Shown: positions 37,047 to 45,450 of the stretch, piece after piece
Layout: each line of letters begins with the position of its first letter
Position numbering within the stretch: the first letter of the stretch is position 1
Source: JBCCTX01 sp964468435
GTDB lineage: Bacteria > Bacteroidota > Bacteroidia > J057
Assembly (NCBI GenBank): GCA_964468435.1
Contig: CAYXVE010000044.1
Coordinates: forward strand, 1-45,525
Length of the DNA stretch: 45,525 nt
Direction: 5' to 3'
Position numbers and translations under genes: made by a program
Notes under the pieces: generated by a model
What the model was told of the DNA's origin: nothing
Databases searched by the model: none
What the model saw: only the letters and a program-made list of their open reading frames with translations

Positions 37047-37450
37047 AGTATTTGCAATTTGTTTCTAACTTTGAAATGTAATATCTAATGTTCGATGGGT
37101 TATGTTTTTTATTCGATAACTGTGAGTAAATTCAGGTTGATTGAAGTGCAAATGTAACTACAAATTACGCCTTAACACCTTTCAAAATATATACCAGTTA
37201 TTTTAGATTTTGGGGAACCCCTTTTATGCAATTTTCTCCAATTCAAATCATTCATCTCAGCGTTTGATGGGATGTATATACAACGAGTGGAATTCAAAAT
37301 GCCCCAGTCCAGGAGCTTGCTTAGACATACAGACTTGCCAGATTCACAAATGATATACACATTATGTAGAAAAAATGATAATTTTTAATTAATATATACA
37401 ATTAATTACCACTAAAGAGACTGCATATCAGCCAATTAACTGAACAGGCT
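37047..37450. other. Divergent intergenic region, subtilase / GCS2-CBS protein
   Basis: This 404-base AT-rich gap separates divergent genes. A minus-strand TACATTTG at 37156-37149 is the best promoter candidate for the subtilase. A plus-strand TAACTTTG at 37066-37073 matches the -7 consensus but lies almost 380 bases from the plus-strand gene. A 62-codon minus frame at 37172-37360 is not convincing. No repeats or RNA structures were noticed. Confidence 0.5.
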
Positions 37451-39391
37451 ATGGGAGATTACAACGTAACAGCAATCAGTAATCGCAGACAGCTCCAGGA
37501 ATTTATGAGTTATCTGCTCAAGGATATACAGGCACTGGACAGAATGCTGAGAGAAGAATGGTTTGAAACAGATATTATACGTATGGGGGCAGAACAAGAG
37601 ATGTGTATGGTAGATCACTATTGGAAACCCAAACACATCAATCTGAAAGCACTGAAAGTGATTAACGATGATAAATTCACCTCCGAACTGGCCAATTTTA
37701 ATCTGGAAGTCAATATGGATCCGCTTCCATTTCGGGAAGACTGCCTTTCCAAAATGCATCAGGCTTTGAAAGACACGCTGAATGCTGCACAGGAAAAACT
37801 CAATCCGCTGGGAGCCCGGATTATCCTTACCGGGATACTTCCCAACATACGCAAATATGATGTAGAGATCGACAATATCACTCCTATCGACCGGTACCGG
37901 GCGTTAATGGATGCACTTAAGGATCTACGGGGGGAGTTGTTTGAGCTGCGTATTCGGGGAACGGATGAGTTGAATGTCAAGCAAGAAACGGCTATGCTGG
38001 AAGCTTGTAATACCAGCTTTCAAGTGCATCTGCAAGTCAAACCCGATGAGTTTGTCGGAAAATACAATGCTGCTCAGGCATTATCAGGGCCTATCATGGC
38101 TATTTGCGCCAATTCACCTTTGCTGTTTGGCAAGCGGCTGTGGCATGAAACACGCATTGCACTGTTTCAGCAGTCGATCGATGTACGAACGTTCAATGAT
38201 CACTTCCGGGAGCGCAGTCCACGCGTAACATTTGGATCGAACTGGTTGAAATCCTCTATTCTAGACATTTACCGAGAAGATATAGCCAAGTTTAAGGTGC
38301 TATTGCGGACAGAAATTGATCAGAATGTATTTGATCTCATGGATCAGGGCATAACGCCTAAATTGAGAGCATTGAATATTCACAACTCGACTGTGTACAG
38401 ATGGAACCGCCCCTGCTATGGCGTTTCCCCCAATGGAAAACCCCATCTGAGGATCGAAAACCGTATCTTGCCTGCTGGTCCCAGTCTACCAGATACCATG
38501 GCCAATGCAGCCCTATGGCTAGGACTAATGAATAGCCTGGAAGAGGCTTATCCCAACCTCACCAGCCAGTTGGATTTTGACGATGCCAAGGCCAACTTTT
38601 TTGCAGCCGCCCGTTACGGGCTGGATACCCAGCTATGCTGGATCGATCATCAGCGGATATCTCCCGTCGAACTCTTCCAGAAAGAACTACTGGAGGTTGC
38701 CAGACATGGCCTTCAAAAGGCCCGAGTCTCTAGCGAGGATATCTCCTATTATCTGGGCATCATCGAACAACGCTTGGAAAAACGCCAGACCGGGGCGGTC
38801 TGGATGCTTCGCTCCTTTTCCAAACTTGCCAAAGAAAACCTCACACGTGATGAGATTAGCACGACCCTCACCGCTGAAATATACAAAAACCAGTACGAAG
38901 GCAAACCTGTACATACTTGGGATTATGCATGCTCTGACGAATTGGATTATGAACCTTCCTCGTTACTTGTCGAAGAATTCATGAGTACCAACCTCATCAC
39001 GGTTCAAGAAGATGATATCCTCGATCTTGTCACACATCTGATGAACTGGCAGAAGATCAGACACATTCCCGTAGAAGACAAATATGGTAAACTGGTGGGT
39101 CTGCTGACCTTGAGAAACCTGCTTAGGCATTATTCAGAATATCGCCCCAAAGATGCAGACCAGCCTGTTACGGTCAAGGAGATTATGATCAGTAATCCAC
39201 TTACCGTAAGGCCCGAAGAACGCATTACGCATGCTATGGAATTGATGCAGCAGCATCAGATCAGTTGCCTGCCTGTTACTAAGCAAGACAAACTGATTGG
39301 GATCATCACAGAAGCTGATTATCTCACCATTTCATCCAACCTGATCAAACGGCTTGCGAGAAAGAAAAACATGAATGGAATGATGAGTTAA
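37451..39391 (+). CDS. GCS2-family glutamate-cysteine-ligase-like amidoligase fused to a CBS domain pair
   Basis: The 646-residue protein joins two modules. The first (about 25-430) resembles the glutamate-cysteine ligase family 2 (GCS2), which condenses a carboxylate with an amine using ATP; the metal/substrate-binding block MGAEQEMCMVD (residues 45-55), then ELANFNLEVNMDPLPF, and ANSPLLFGKRLWHETRIALFQQSIDV are typical. The second holds two CBS domains (about 507-565 and 575-630; EEFMSTNLITVQEDD and KEIMISNPLTVRPEE), which normally bind adenine nucleotides and would suggest regulation by energy state. There is no signal peptide. No ATP-grasp or glutathione gene is adjacent. Whether the product makes gamma-glutamylcysteine or another amide is unknown. 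Confidence 0.8.
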   Translation: MGDYNVTAISNRRQLQEFMSYLLKDIQALDRMLREEWFETDIIRMGAEQEMCMVDHYWKPKHINLKALKVINDDKFTSELANFNLEVNMDPLPFREDCLSKMHQALKDTLNAAQEKLNPLGARIILTGILPNIRKYDVEIDNITPIDRYRALMDALKDLRGELFELRIRGTDELNVKQETAMLEACNTSFQVHLQVKPDEFVGKYNAAQALSGPIMAICANSPLLFGKRLWHETRIALFQQSIDVRTFNDHFRERSPRVTFGSNWLKSSILDIYREDIAKFKVLLRTEIDQNVFDLMDQGITPKLRALNIHNSTVYRWNRPCYGVSPNGKPHLRIENRILPAGPSLPDTMANAALWLGLMNSLEEAYPNLTSQLDFDDAKANFFAAARYGLDTQLCWIDHQRISPVELFQKELLEVARHGLQKARVSSEDISYYLGIIEQRLEKRQTGAVWMLRSFSKLAKENLTRDEISTTLTAEIYKNQYEGKPVHTWDYACSDELDYEPSSLLVEEFMSTNLITVQEDDILDLVTHLMNWQKIRHIPVEDKYGKLVGLLTLRNLLRHYSEYRPKDADQPVTVKEIMISNPLTVRPEERITHAMELMQQHQISCLPVTKQDKLIGIITEADYLTISSNLIKRLARKKNMNGMMS

Positions 39392-39402
39392 TGTCAGGAA
39401 TC

Positions 39403-40890
39403 TTAATCAACTTTCTCAGGACGCCCCATTTCTGCTCTCATCTCAACAGGTAATCTGAATACTTCTCCTTGCTGATTGCAGAAATAAATACGGGACTCCG
39501 AAGGTTCCCTTCCATTGCCATCGGCCCAAAGGGCCCAGAAGTCCGGATGCGCATTTACGGGTTGCCTCACATAAGTATGATTATACGTGCTGTTTGAGGT
39601 TAGTACTTTCATACGCTGCCAATGCTGTCCCAGATCATAGCTTTCCCACATAGCAATCTCTCCACCGGGATTATAGGGTTGAGGACCTGTTTCTGTTGGA
39701 GCTACGATTTGCCATTGGTCTTCACTTACCAGCCATAGGCTTCCCATATCATAATTATTGTCAGACGTGGTGAGGGGCCTGATTTTCCATTGATTGTCTG
39801 TCCAATGTGCCAGGTTCCATATCCGGGGATCACTCTCAGGACCGCTTTTATAACCCCTACTAGTCAGAAACAAGACAATCGGACGATTTTGTGTATCATA
39901 GCGGATATCTTTGAGATATACTTTCAGGTCGTCTGCCTCAAAATCATAAATCAAAGCCGCATTTTGTGGATCTGTTAGCGGAAGTTTCAATGGTGTACCA
40001 TCCACAGCCTGCCAGGTTCTGCCCATATCTCGTGTTTCCATATAATACAAATTGGTACGCCAATTGACTCCCTGCCCTTCGGGATGATAGTTAAAAGCTG
40101 TACCTGCTACTGTCTCATTGACAGCACTGATCTGATAGTGTCCTTCTTCAATCGCTGCCAGGCAGGTCATTTCACTCCAGGATATTCCATCTCCACTATG
40201 CATGAAATAATTGGTGCGCTTGGCGGGTTGGTTGTATTTGGTAAGGAAACATACAAAGCCCTGACCCGAAACATACCAGGTTTGCATGTAGGAAAAATTG
40301 TCCAAAGGTATAGGATTTCTATTGACCTGATAAGTAGGCATGATCCGCTCAAATTCAGAAACATCGTAAGGTTGCTTACTCCGGTGTATATAAGAAGGTC
40401 GCATCGTACCATGTGAAGTAGAAAATATCCAGATATAGCCTTCATCATCCATGGAGATAACCGGATTGTCATGTGCATCATAAGTTTGTTTATCCAGAAC
40501 AATAGTAGGGCGAGGTACCATACCCGTCTCATGGTCATAATACGCCACCATGTGATACAGAGCATTTTGAGTTGAATCGCCTCCAATGCCTCCCCTTGTC
40601 AGTTCATTTTCCTCATGATATCCTTTTTTTACCCCTCCAAAACAGAAAAAGGTCTTATTGGCTTCCTTGCTATACACTGCAAAGGGTTTATGCTTGGCAC
40701 AGTAAGTTCCTAAACCTCCACTATACTTAAACTTGTAAATATTGTCCAATGGCTGATTCTGATACCAGATTCCCAGATAACCATCGGCTTTTTCATTGAG
40801 GGTAAGAGGTTGTGCCTGTTGTAAGGTATACAACACACCTAAAAAGAAACCCAAGCATATACTCACTCTAAATAAGGTCATACTATTCAT
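39403..40890 (-). CDS. Secreted BNR_4-family repeat protein (glycan-related)
   Basis: The 495-residue product has an N-terminal signal or anchor (VSICLGFFLGVLYTLQQAQ) and then a beta-propeller-like chain with Asp-box-related repeats. The characteristic BNR_4 blocks are GYLGIWYQNQP near the N-terminus, GGLGTYCAKHKPFAVYSKEANKTFFCFGG and DAHDNPVISMDDEGYIWIF, DMGRTWQAVDG and YDLGQHWQRM, plus HPDFWALWADG towards the C-terminus. Family members occur in carbohydrate-degradation clusters and include ulvan- or rhamnogalacturonan-lyase-like enzymes, though many are only annotated as BNR repeat proteins. No other polysaccharide genes and no T9SS sorting domain are seen here. Substrate is unknown. Confidence 0.75.
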   Translation of the reverse strand: MNSMTLFRVSICLGFFLGVLYTLQQAQPLTLNEKADGYLGIWYQNQPLDNIYKFKYSGGLGTYCAKHKPFAVYSKEANKTFFCFGGVKKGYHEENELTRGGIGGDSTQNALYHMVAYYDHETGMVPRPTIVLDKQTYDAHDNPVISMDDEGYIWIFSTSHGTMRPSYIHRSKQPYDVSEFERIMPTYQVNRNPIPLDNFSYMQTWYVSGQGFVCFLTKYNQPAKRTNYFMHSGDGISWSEMTCLAAIEEGHYQISAVNETVAGTAFNYHPEGQGVNWRTNLYYMETRDMGRTWQAVDGTPLKLPLTDPQNAALIYDFEADDLKVYLKDIRYDTQNRPIVLFLTSRGYKSGPESDPRIWNLAHWTDNQWKIRPLTTSDNNYDMGSLWLVSEDQWQIVAPTETGPQPYNPGGEIAMWESYDLGQHWQRMKVLTSNSTYNHTYVRQPVNAHPDFWALWADGNGREPSESRIYFCNQQGEVFRLPVEMRAEMGRPEKVD

Positions 40891-41028
40891 AAGATTTCAG
40901 AAATTTATATAAGATGAAAATAAGCATAAAAACAGGTATATGAGACTAAGGTGACTGAAAATCCTGAAAAATGATGTACTTCTTAAGCCATTTTTGAAGA
41001 GAATTGCAAGCTTAGCTGTGAATTTGAT

Positions 41029-41036
41029 TACCTTCG
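41029..41036 (+). promoter_or_regulatory. Predicted -7 element for the SDR gene
   Basis: TACCTTCG differs from TAnnTTTG at one base. An ATTG at 41003-41006 is 22 bases upstream as a possible -33 element. The leader to the ATG at 41069 would be about 25 bases. Confidence 0.4.
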
Positions 41037-41068
41037 CAGTCCCGTTATGTTGATCTAGTAGTATAGAG

Positions 41069-41785
41069 ATGAGTTTAGAAGAAAAAAACGCAGTTGTACT
41101 GGGAGGAACAGGAGGTGTAGGAGAAGGAATTGTCAAAGTACTCCTTGCTCACGGAATCAGAGTCATTGTACCGACACGTAGTGCAGAGAAAGGAGAAAAA
41201 TTAAAAGCCTATCTGGGAGAGGACCTTTCAAGACATCTTACTATTCATGTTGGTACTGTTGACAATGAGGCACATGCCTCTGAGCTTGCACATTATCTCA
41301 ACCGCGAGACCAAGCACATAGATATCGCTGTAGCATCTTTGGGAAGGTGGCATCAAGGTTACCCCTTGTACAGCTATCCGGTCGATGAATGGCACAGGAT
41401 CATCCACGACAATATCACCATAAACTTTCTGGCTATAAAATCGCTGGTACCCCTATTGCACCCCCGTTCAGGATGCTTTTTTCATATCAATGCCTTTAGT
41501 GCAGAGCAAGCATATCCAATGGCTGGTCCAGTAGCGATGACTGCTGCCGCACAAAAATCATTGATCCAGACTCTTGCCAAAGAAGTAGACAAAACGGGCA
41601 TCCGCATTTTTGAACTCATTTTGGGACCTATCAAAACACGGGAGCGCCTGATACCTGACTACGAAAAAGATCACTGGTATTTTCCACAGGAAATTGGTGA
41701 ATACATTATCGAACTGATACAAAACGAAACTGAACACAGGCTGGTCCACCGATTGCTGGACAAGAAGAAGCGCGATAAATCCTGA
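41069..41785 (+). CDS. Short-chain dehydrogenase/reductase family protein lacking the catalytic Tyr
   Basis: The 238-residue Rossmann-fold protein has the glycine-rich nucleotide loop GGTGGVGEGI near residue 12 and a likely cofactor discriminator in PTRSAEK (R37, possibly NADP-binding). The usual active-site YxxxK is replaced: the Lys is kept (K163), but the Tyr position is A159 in the segment PVAMTAAAQKSL. The upstream Ser region reads NAFSAEQ (S144). The rest (DNITINFLAIKSLVPLL, then GPIKTRERL) is normal for classical SDRs. It could be a non-catalytic nucleotide sensor or an enzyme using another acid/base. It stands alone, with the SRP RNA gene beginning 80 bases after its stop. Confidence 0.85.
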   Translation: MSLEEKNAVVLGGTGGVGEGIVKVLLAHGIRVIVPTRSAEKGEKLKAYLGEDLSRHLTIHVGTVDNEAHASELAHYLNRETKHIDIAVASLGRWHQGYPLYSYPVDEWHRIIHDNITINFLAIKSLVPLLHPRSGCFFHINAFSAEQAYPMAGPVAMTAAAQKSLIQTLAKEVDKTGIRIFELILGPIKTRERLIPDYEKDHWYFPQEIGEYIIELIQNETEHRLVHRLLDKKKRDKS

Positions 41786-41828
41786 AAAATACTCGTCTCA
41801 TTTTCAGTTACTGGTAGTTTATAACTCG

Positions 41829-41860
41829 TTTGCAATCCCACATAAATTGTGCTACCTTTG
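41829..41860 (+). promoter_or_regulatory. Promoter of the SRP RNA gene
   Basis: A -33 TTTG (41829-41832) and a -7 TACCTTTG (41853-41860) are separated by 20 bases, matching the Bacteroidota consensus TTTG-(19-21)-TAnnTTTG. The -7 ends six bases before the predicted first nucleotide of the RNA. This is the best promoter in the window. Confidence 0.75.
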
Positions 41861-41865
41861 TAACT

Positions 41866-41956
41866 GGCAAGGCTATACGACCAGATCCTCTTGAACTCCG
41901 CCAGGTCCGGAAGGAAGCAACGGTAGAGGGTTGATCGGTGCGATATGGTTCTTGCC
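41866..41956 (+). ncRNA. ffs: Signal recognition particle RNA, small bacterial type (4.5S-like)
   Basis: This RNA joins Ffh to form the signal recognition particle that targets nascent membrane proteins. The conserved domain IV is unmistakable: CAGGTCCGGAAGGAAGCAAC, with the GGAA tetraloop at 41909-41912 and the asymmetric internal-loop sequence GCAACGG on the 3' side. The 5' end GGCAAG (41866-41871) pairs with the 3' end CTTGCC (41951-41956), defining a stem of about 91 nucleotides in total, followed by a run of seven T (41957-41963). The size fits the short, Alu-lacking form. A strong promoter lies just upstream. The 3' end abuts the start of the gntP frame. Confidence 0.95.
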
Positions 41957-41963
41957 TTTTTTT
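41957..41963 (+). terminator. Intrinsic terminator tail of ffs
   Basis: Seven T follow directly on the closing stem of the SRP RNA (CTTGCC at 41951-41956). The RNA's own terminal stem therefore serves as the terminator hairpin. The next base begins the ATG at 41964. Confidence 0.7.
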
Positions 41964-43397
41964 ATGTTACCCTCTATCACATCATTTCCGGAGAGTATTA
42001 GGAAAAGTGGGGAAAAGTTTGAAGATTTATTAGAGTCTACTTCTACCACTAAAATTAACGTTTTGATATTACTACTCATTCTGCTCGGAGCGGTCATATT
42101 TATCATATTATCTACAACACGGCTGCATTTACATCCTATTCTAGCACTATTGGGCGCAGCCCTGGGATATGGTCTTTTATCAGGATTATCCTTAGAAGGT
42201 CTGATCAAAGCCATCAATGATGGCTTTGGCGGTACAATCAGTAAAGTAGGAATCATTATCCTGGCCGGGGTCATGATCGGTATTTTTCTGGAGAAATCTG
42301 GTGGAGTACAGGCTATAGCCCAGGCTATACTGAGGGTAATAGGTAAAAAGTTGGTGATTCCTGCCATATCATTCATGGGATATATTGTCTCAATTCCGGT
42401 ATTTGGCGATAGTGGATTCATCGTGCTACTTCCGCTGACCAAAGCACTCGCCAAACGGGTCAACATTTCACTGGCAGGTCCTGTAGTTGCTCTTGCTTTG
42501 GGATTGACAGCATCCCACACCATGGTACCCCCTACACCTGGTCCTATTGCTGCGGCAGGCATACTAGAGGCAGACATCGGTACCGTGATCCTGATGGGTT
42601 TACTGGTGAGTGGGATATCTTTATCTGCCTGCATTGCCTTTGCACATTATGTTGGGAAACGAGTGGATATACCTGTAATTCTAGAAGAAGCAGATAAAAA
42701 TGTATGGAATCTCGCTCATACACATCCTCCAGCCTGGAAGGCATTTCTCCCCATCTTAATACCTATTATACTTATTATAGGCAAATCTATTGCAGAATAT
42801 CCCACGGCCCCCTTTGGTGAGGACAATCTCAAAAACATCATCACATTTATCGGTAATCCCATGATCGCTTTATTGCTGGGGTTTATTATTTCCTGGACCT
42901 TACCCAAAAAGTTTGATGCCCAATTGCTTTCTGGCACTGGCTGGCTGGGACAGGGACTTCAGGATGCAGCAGTTATTATTATCATTACAGGAGCGGGGGG
43001 AGCTTTTGGAAATGTCATTCAACAGTCGGCTTTGACAGATGTACTCAAAGAATCTCTTTCAGACATCCGGATTGGAATATTTCTACCCTTTCTGCTAGCA
43101 GCAGTGATCAAGACTGCACAGGGCTCTTCTACAGTAGCTTTGATCACCACCGCTTCTATTATGGTGCCGCTGCTAGCGCCACTAGGACTCAATACAGATA
43201 TTGATAAAGCGCTGACTGTCCTGGCTATCGGTGCAGGTTCTGCGGTTTTCTCACACGCAAATGACAGCTTCTTCTGGATCTTCACACAAATGACCGGGCT
43301 GAGTGTAGCACAGGGTTACCGATTGCAAAGTTTGGGGACATTTATCCTTGGTGGCACAGCGATATGTGTTATATTCATCATTAGTTTATGGATCTAA
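41964..43397 (+). CDS. GntP-family gluconate/organic acid permease
   Basis: This is an inner-membrane H+ symporter of the GntP family, which takes up gluconate or other carboxylates. About 12-14 hydrophobic segments run from residue 31 (INVLILLLILLGAVIF) to the C-terminal ICVIFIISLWI; family-like blocks include HPILALLGAALGYGLLSG, IPVFGDSGFIVLLPL, ASHTMVPPTPGPIAAAGIL, and AQGSSTVALITTASI near the end. The start is uncertain: the first in-frame ATG outside the ffs RNA is 41964, which gives a 30-residue polar leader before TM1, whereas GntP proteins usually begin right at TM1. No later ATG exists before TM1; a non-ATG start such as TTG is possible. It is followed by the PLP and FAH genes with 13-base and overlapping spacing. 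Confidence 0.85.
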   Translation: MLPSITSFPESIRKSGEKFEDLLESTSTTKINVLILLLILLGAVIFIILSTTRLHLHPILALLGAALGYGLLSGLSLEGLIKAINDGFGGTISKVGIIILAGVMIGIFLEKSGGVQAIAQAILRVIGKKLVIPAISFMGYIVSIPVFGDSGFIVLLPLTKALAKRVNISLAGPVVALALGLTASHTMVPPTPGPIAAAGILEADIGTVILMGLLVSGISLSACIAFAHYVGKRVDIPVILEEADKNVWNLAHTHPPAWKAFLPILIPIILIIGKSIAEYPTAPFGEDNLKNIITFIGNPMIALLLGFIISWTLPKKFDAQLLSGTGWLGQGLQDAAVIIIITGAGGAFGNVIQQSALTDVLKESLSDIRIGIFLPFLLAAVIKTAQGSSTVALITTASIMVPLLAPLGLNTDIDKALTVLAIGAGSAVFSHANDSFFWIFTQMTGLSVAQGYRLQSLGTFILGGTAICVIFIISLWI

Positions 43398-43410
43398 AAA
43401 TCGTGAAGGA

Positions 43411-44580
43411 ATGAAATCTCAATCAACTATCTGTGTGCACGGCAAAAAGCGCAAACCCGAGGAAGGACTGAATACCCCTATATATCCTTCATCTGCTTAC
43501 AGATACCGCGAAACCGCCGAAAATGTATACCCCCGGTATTACAATACAATTAATCAACAGGAAATCGTGGACAAACTCTGTCAGTTGGAAGAAGGTGAGA
43601 CAGGTCTGCTTTTCAGTTCAGGAATGGCGGCAATCAGTACCTGCCTTTTTTCACTGCTAGAACCCGGGGATCATGCGGTTTTTTCCAAGGAAATATACGG
43701 AGGTACCTTTTCACTATTGAGCAAAGAATTTGCCAAACGGCAGATCAGTTATTCATTTGCCACAGGTTCTGAGGTAGAGGACTATGCTGATGTGATCCGC
43801 CCTGAGACACAACTGATTTACCTGGAGACTCCCTCCAATCCATTGCTAACTATCGTAGATATTGAAGGAGTAGTAAAACTTGCCCAGGAAAAAGATATCC
43901 GCACCATGCTGGATAATACGTTTGCCTCTCCCATCAACCAACAACCTCTATCACTTGGTATTGATTTGGTACTGCACAGCGGTACCAAATACCTGGGAGG
44001 CCATAGCGACCTGAGTTTCGGTGCTATGATTACCTATGAGGAGCTCCACAATCTGATCCTTCCGCAAGCTGTCAATTATGGTGGCAATCTCAATGCGCTG
44101 GATTGCTACCTGATCGACCGGAGCCTCAAAACATTGGAAATACGGGTAGAACGACAAAATGAAAATGCGATGAAAGTTGCGACCTTTCTGGAACAGCGAC
44201 CTGAAATCAAATCTGTATTCTACCCGGGACTGCCTAAACATCCCACCTATGAAATTGCACGAAAACAGATGAAGAACTTTGGCGGTATGATGGCTTTTGA
44301 ACTAGCTACAGATGAAATGGTAGAAGTAGATCTATTTCTGGATAGGCTGTCCCTGATACAGCCCTCATTAAGTCTTGGGGGGGTGGAAAGTATTATTTGT
44401 TCACCTGCCCAAACCTCTCATATCAAAGTTCCTCGTGAGGAGCGCATCAAACTGGGAATCAGTGATGGTTTGCTCAGGTTATCAGTAGGTATTGAAAGTC
44501 CCAGAGATATCATTGATGACCTTTCACAAGCGCTGGATAAAATTACACACTTAGTTAATCAGAAAGCATATCACCCATGA
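43411..44580 (+). CDS. PLP-dependent Cys/Met metabolism (trans-sulfuration) family enzyme
   Basis: The 389-residue enzyme belongs to fold-type I trans-sulfuration enzymes (cystathionine gamma-synthase, beta- and gamma-lyases, methionine gamma-lyase). The Schiff-base lysine is K193 in HSGTKYLGGHSD, after the phosphate-binding FSSGMAAIS and the substrate segment YLETPSNP. The C-terminal domain ends in LRLSVGIESPRDIIDDLSQAL, typical of the family. Motifs alone do not separate the sub-activities. I chose the ATG at 43411, preceded directly by GAAGGA, because MKSQSTICVHG is the normal family N-terminus; the ATG at 43348 would overlap gntP. Coupling to gntP and an FAH enzyme suggests a catabolic elimination reaction rather than methionine synthesis. 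Confidence 0.9.
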   Translation: MKSQSTICVHGKKRKPEEGLNTPIYPSSAYRYRETAENVYPRYYNTINQQEIVDKLCQLEEGETGLLFSSGMAAISTCLFSLLEPGDHAVFSKEIYGGTFSLLSKEFAKRQISYSFATGSEVEDYADVIRPETQLIYLETPSNPLLTIVDIEGVVKLAQEKDIRTMLDNTFASPINQQPLSLGIDLVLHSGTKYLGGHSDLSFGAMITYEELHNLILPQAVNYGGNLNALDCYLIDRSLKTLEIRVERQNENAMKVATFLEQRPEIKSVFYPGLPKHPTYEIARKQMKNFGGMMAFELATDEMVEVDLFLDRLSLIQPSLSLGGVESIICSPAQTSHIKVPREERIKLGISDGLLRLSVGIESPRDIIDDLSQALDKITHLVNQKAYHP

Positions 44581-45416
44581 AACTTTACAAAGTCAAGAAA
44601 GGAGTCATCCTCAACCATGCACAGGAATATAAGTCAGTAGAGCATTTTGACTGGGATGAATGGCTTAATAAAGATTTGTTACGGGATGAATTGGAACGCC
44701 TATGGGACCAGGCTACCCATATCAATGTAGATCGCATAGACAAAGATTATCATCTGAAAGTGCCTATGGGAACACAGGAAGTATGGGCTGCAGGGGTTAC
44801 TTATTATCGCTCCCGTACAGCAAGGATGGCAGAGTCCAATGAAGATCCTGGAGGTGGAGGCCCTTATGATAGGGTGTACCACGCTGATCGTCCCGAATTG
44901 TTTTTTAAGTCCCATGCATGGCGCGTAAAGCAGCATCTTGAGCCCGTTCGCATCCGGAGAGATTCCAAATGGAATGTGCCGGAACCTGAATTTACATTGG
45001 TAATCAATTCAGCCGGAAACATGGTAGGTTATACCATCGGGAATGATATGAGTTCCCGGAGCATTGAAGGTGAGAATCCTCTTTATCTGCCTCAGGCAAA
45101 AGTATATAATGGCTCTACCGCCATTGGCCCATGTGTGCTTATCCCAGATACTCCTCCATCAGATGAAACCAAGATTACCATCTCTATCGAAAGGTTGGGA
45201 AAAGAGGTATTCAGTGGAGAGACCGATCTGGGACAAATGAAGCGAAAGCCCCAGGAATTGGCTGAATATCTATACCGTGAGCTAAGCTTTCCTGTGGGAT
45301 GTTATCTGATGACAGGAACGGGAATCGTTCCGGATCATAACTTTACCCTGAAATCCGCAGATGTGATCCACATTACCATCAATGGGATCGGGACACTTAC
45401 AAATCCAGTAGAATAA
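44577..45416 (+). CDS. Fumarylacetoacetate hydrolase (FAH) family enzyme
   Basis: FAH-fold enzymes hydrolyse C-C bonds of 2,4-dioxo acids or dehydrate and decarboxylate related sugar acids with Mg2+. The 279-residue protein contains the segments EVWAAGVTYYRSRTARM and YDRVYHADRPELFFKSHAWRV, then the metal-site block NVPEPEFTLVINSAGN and GYTIGNDMSSRSIEGENPLYLPQAKVYNGSTAIGPCVL. The WAAGVTY-RSR and DRVYHADRPELFFK segments recall 2-keto-3-deoxy sugar acid dehydratase members, but this is inference. Its ATG overlaps the stop of the PLP gene (shared ATGA at 44577-44580), so the two are translationally coupled. It likely works on a product downstream of the GntP permease. Confidence 0.88.
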   Translation: MKLYKVKKGVILNHAQEYKSVEHFDWDEWLNKDLLRDELERLWDQATHINVDRIDKDYHLKVPMGTQEVWAAGVTYYRSRTARMAESNEDPGGGGPYDRVYHADRPELFFKSHAWRVKQHLEPVRIRRDSKWNVPEPEFTLVINSAGNMVGYTIGNDMSSRSIEGENPLYLPQAKVYNGSTAIGPCVLIPDTPPSDETKITISIERLGKEVFSGETDLGQMKRKPQELAEYLYRELSFPVGCYLMTGTGIVPDHNFTLKSADVIHITINGIGTLTNPVE

Positions 45417-45450
45417 TTAATAGACTCCAGATCAATGCCACTATGATTTC

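Noticed and set aside
37172..37360. 62-codon minus-strand frame upstream of the subtilase
   Set aside because: AT-rich intergenic DNA, no recognisable domain and no supporting signals.
41931..41963. Upstream extension of the gntP frame (ATG at 41931)
   Set aside because: This start lies inside the mature SRP RNA, before its closing stem and terminator T-run, so translation from it is unlikely.
41873..42634. 253-codon minus-strand frame over ffs and gntP
   Set aside because: It covers the SRP RNA and the gntP coding region in antisense, and its Pro/Ser/Met-rich product is typical of a shadow of a hydrophobic protein gene.
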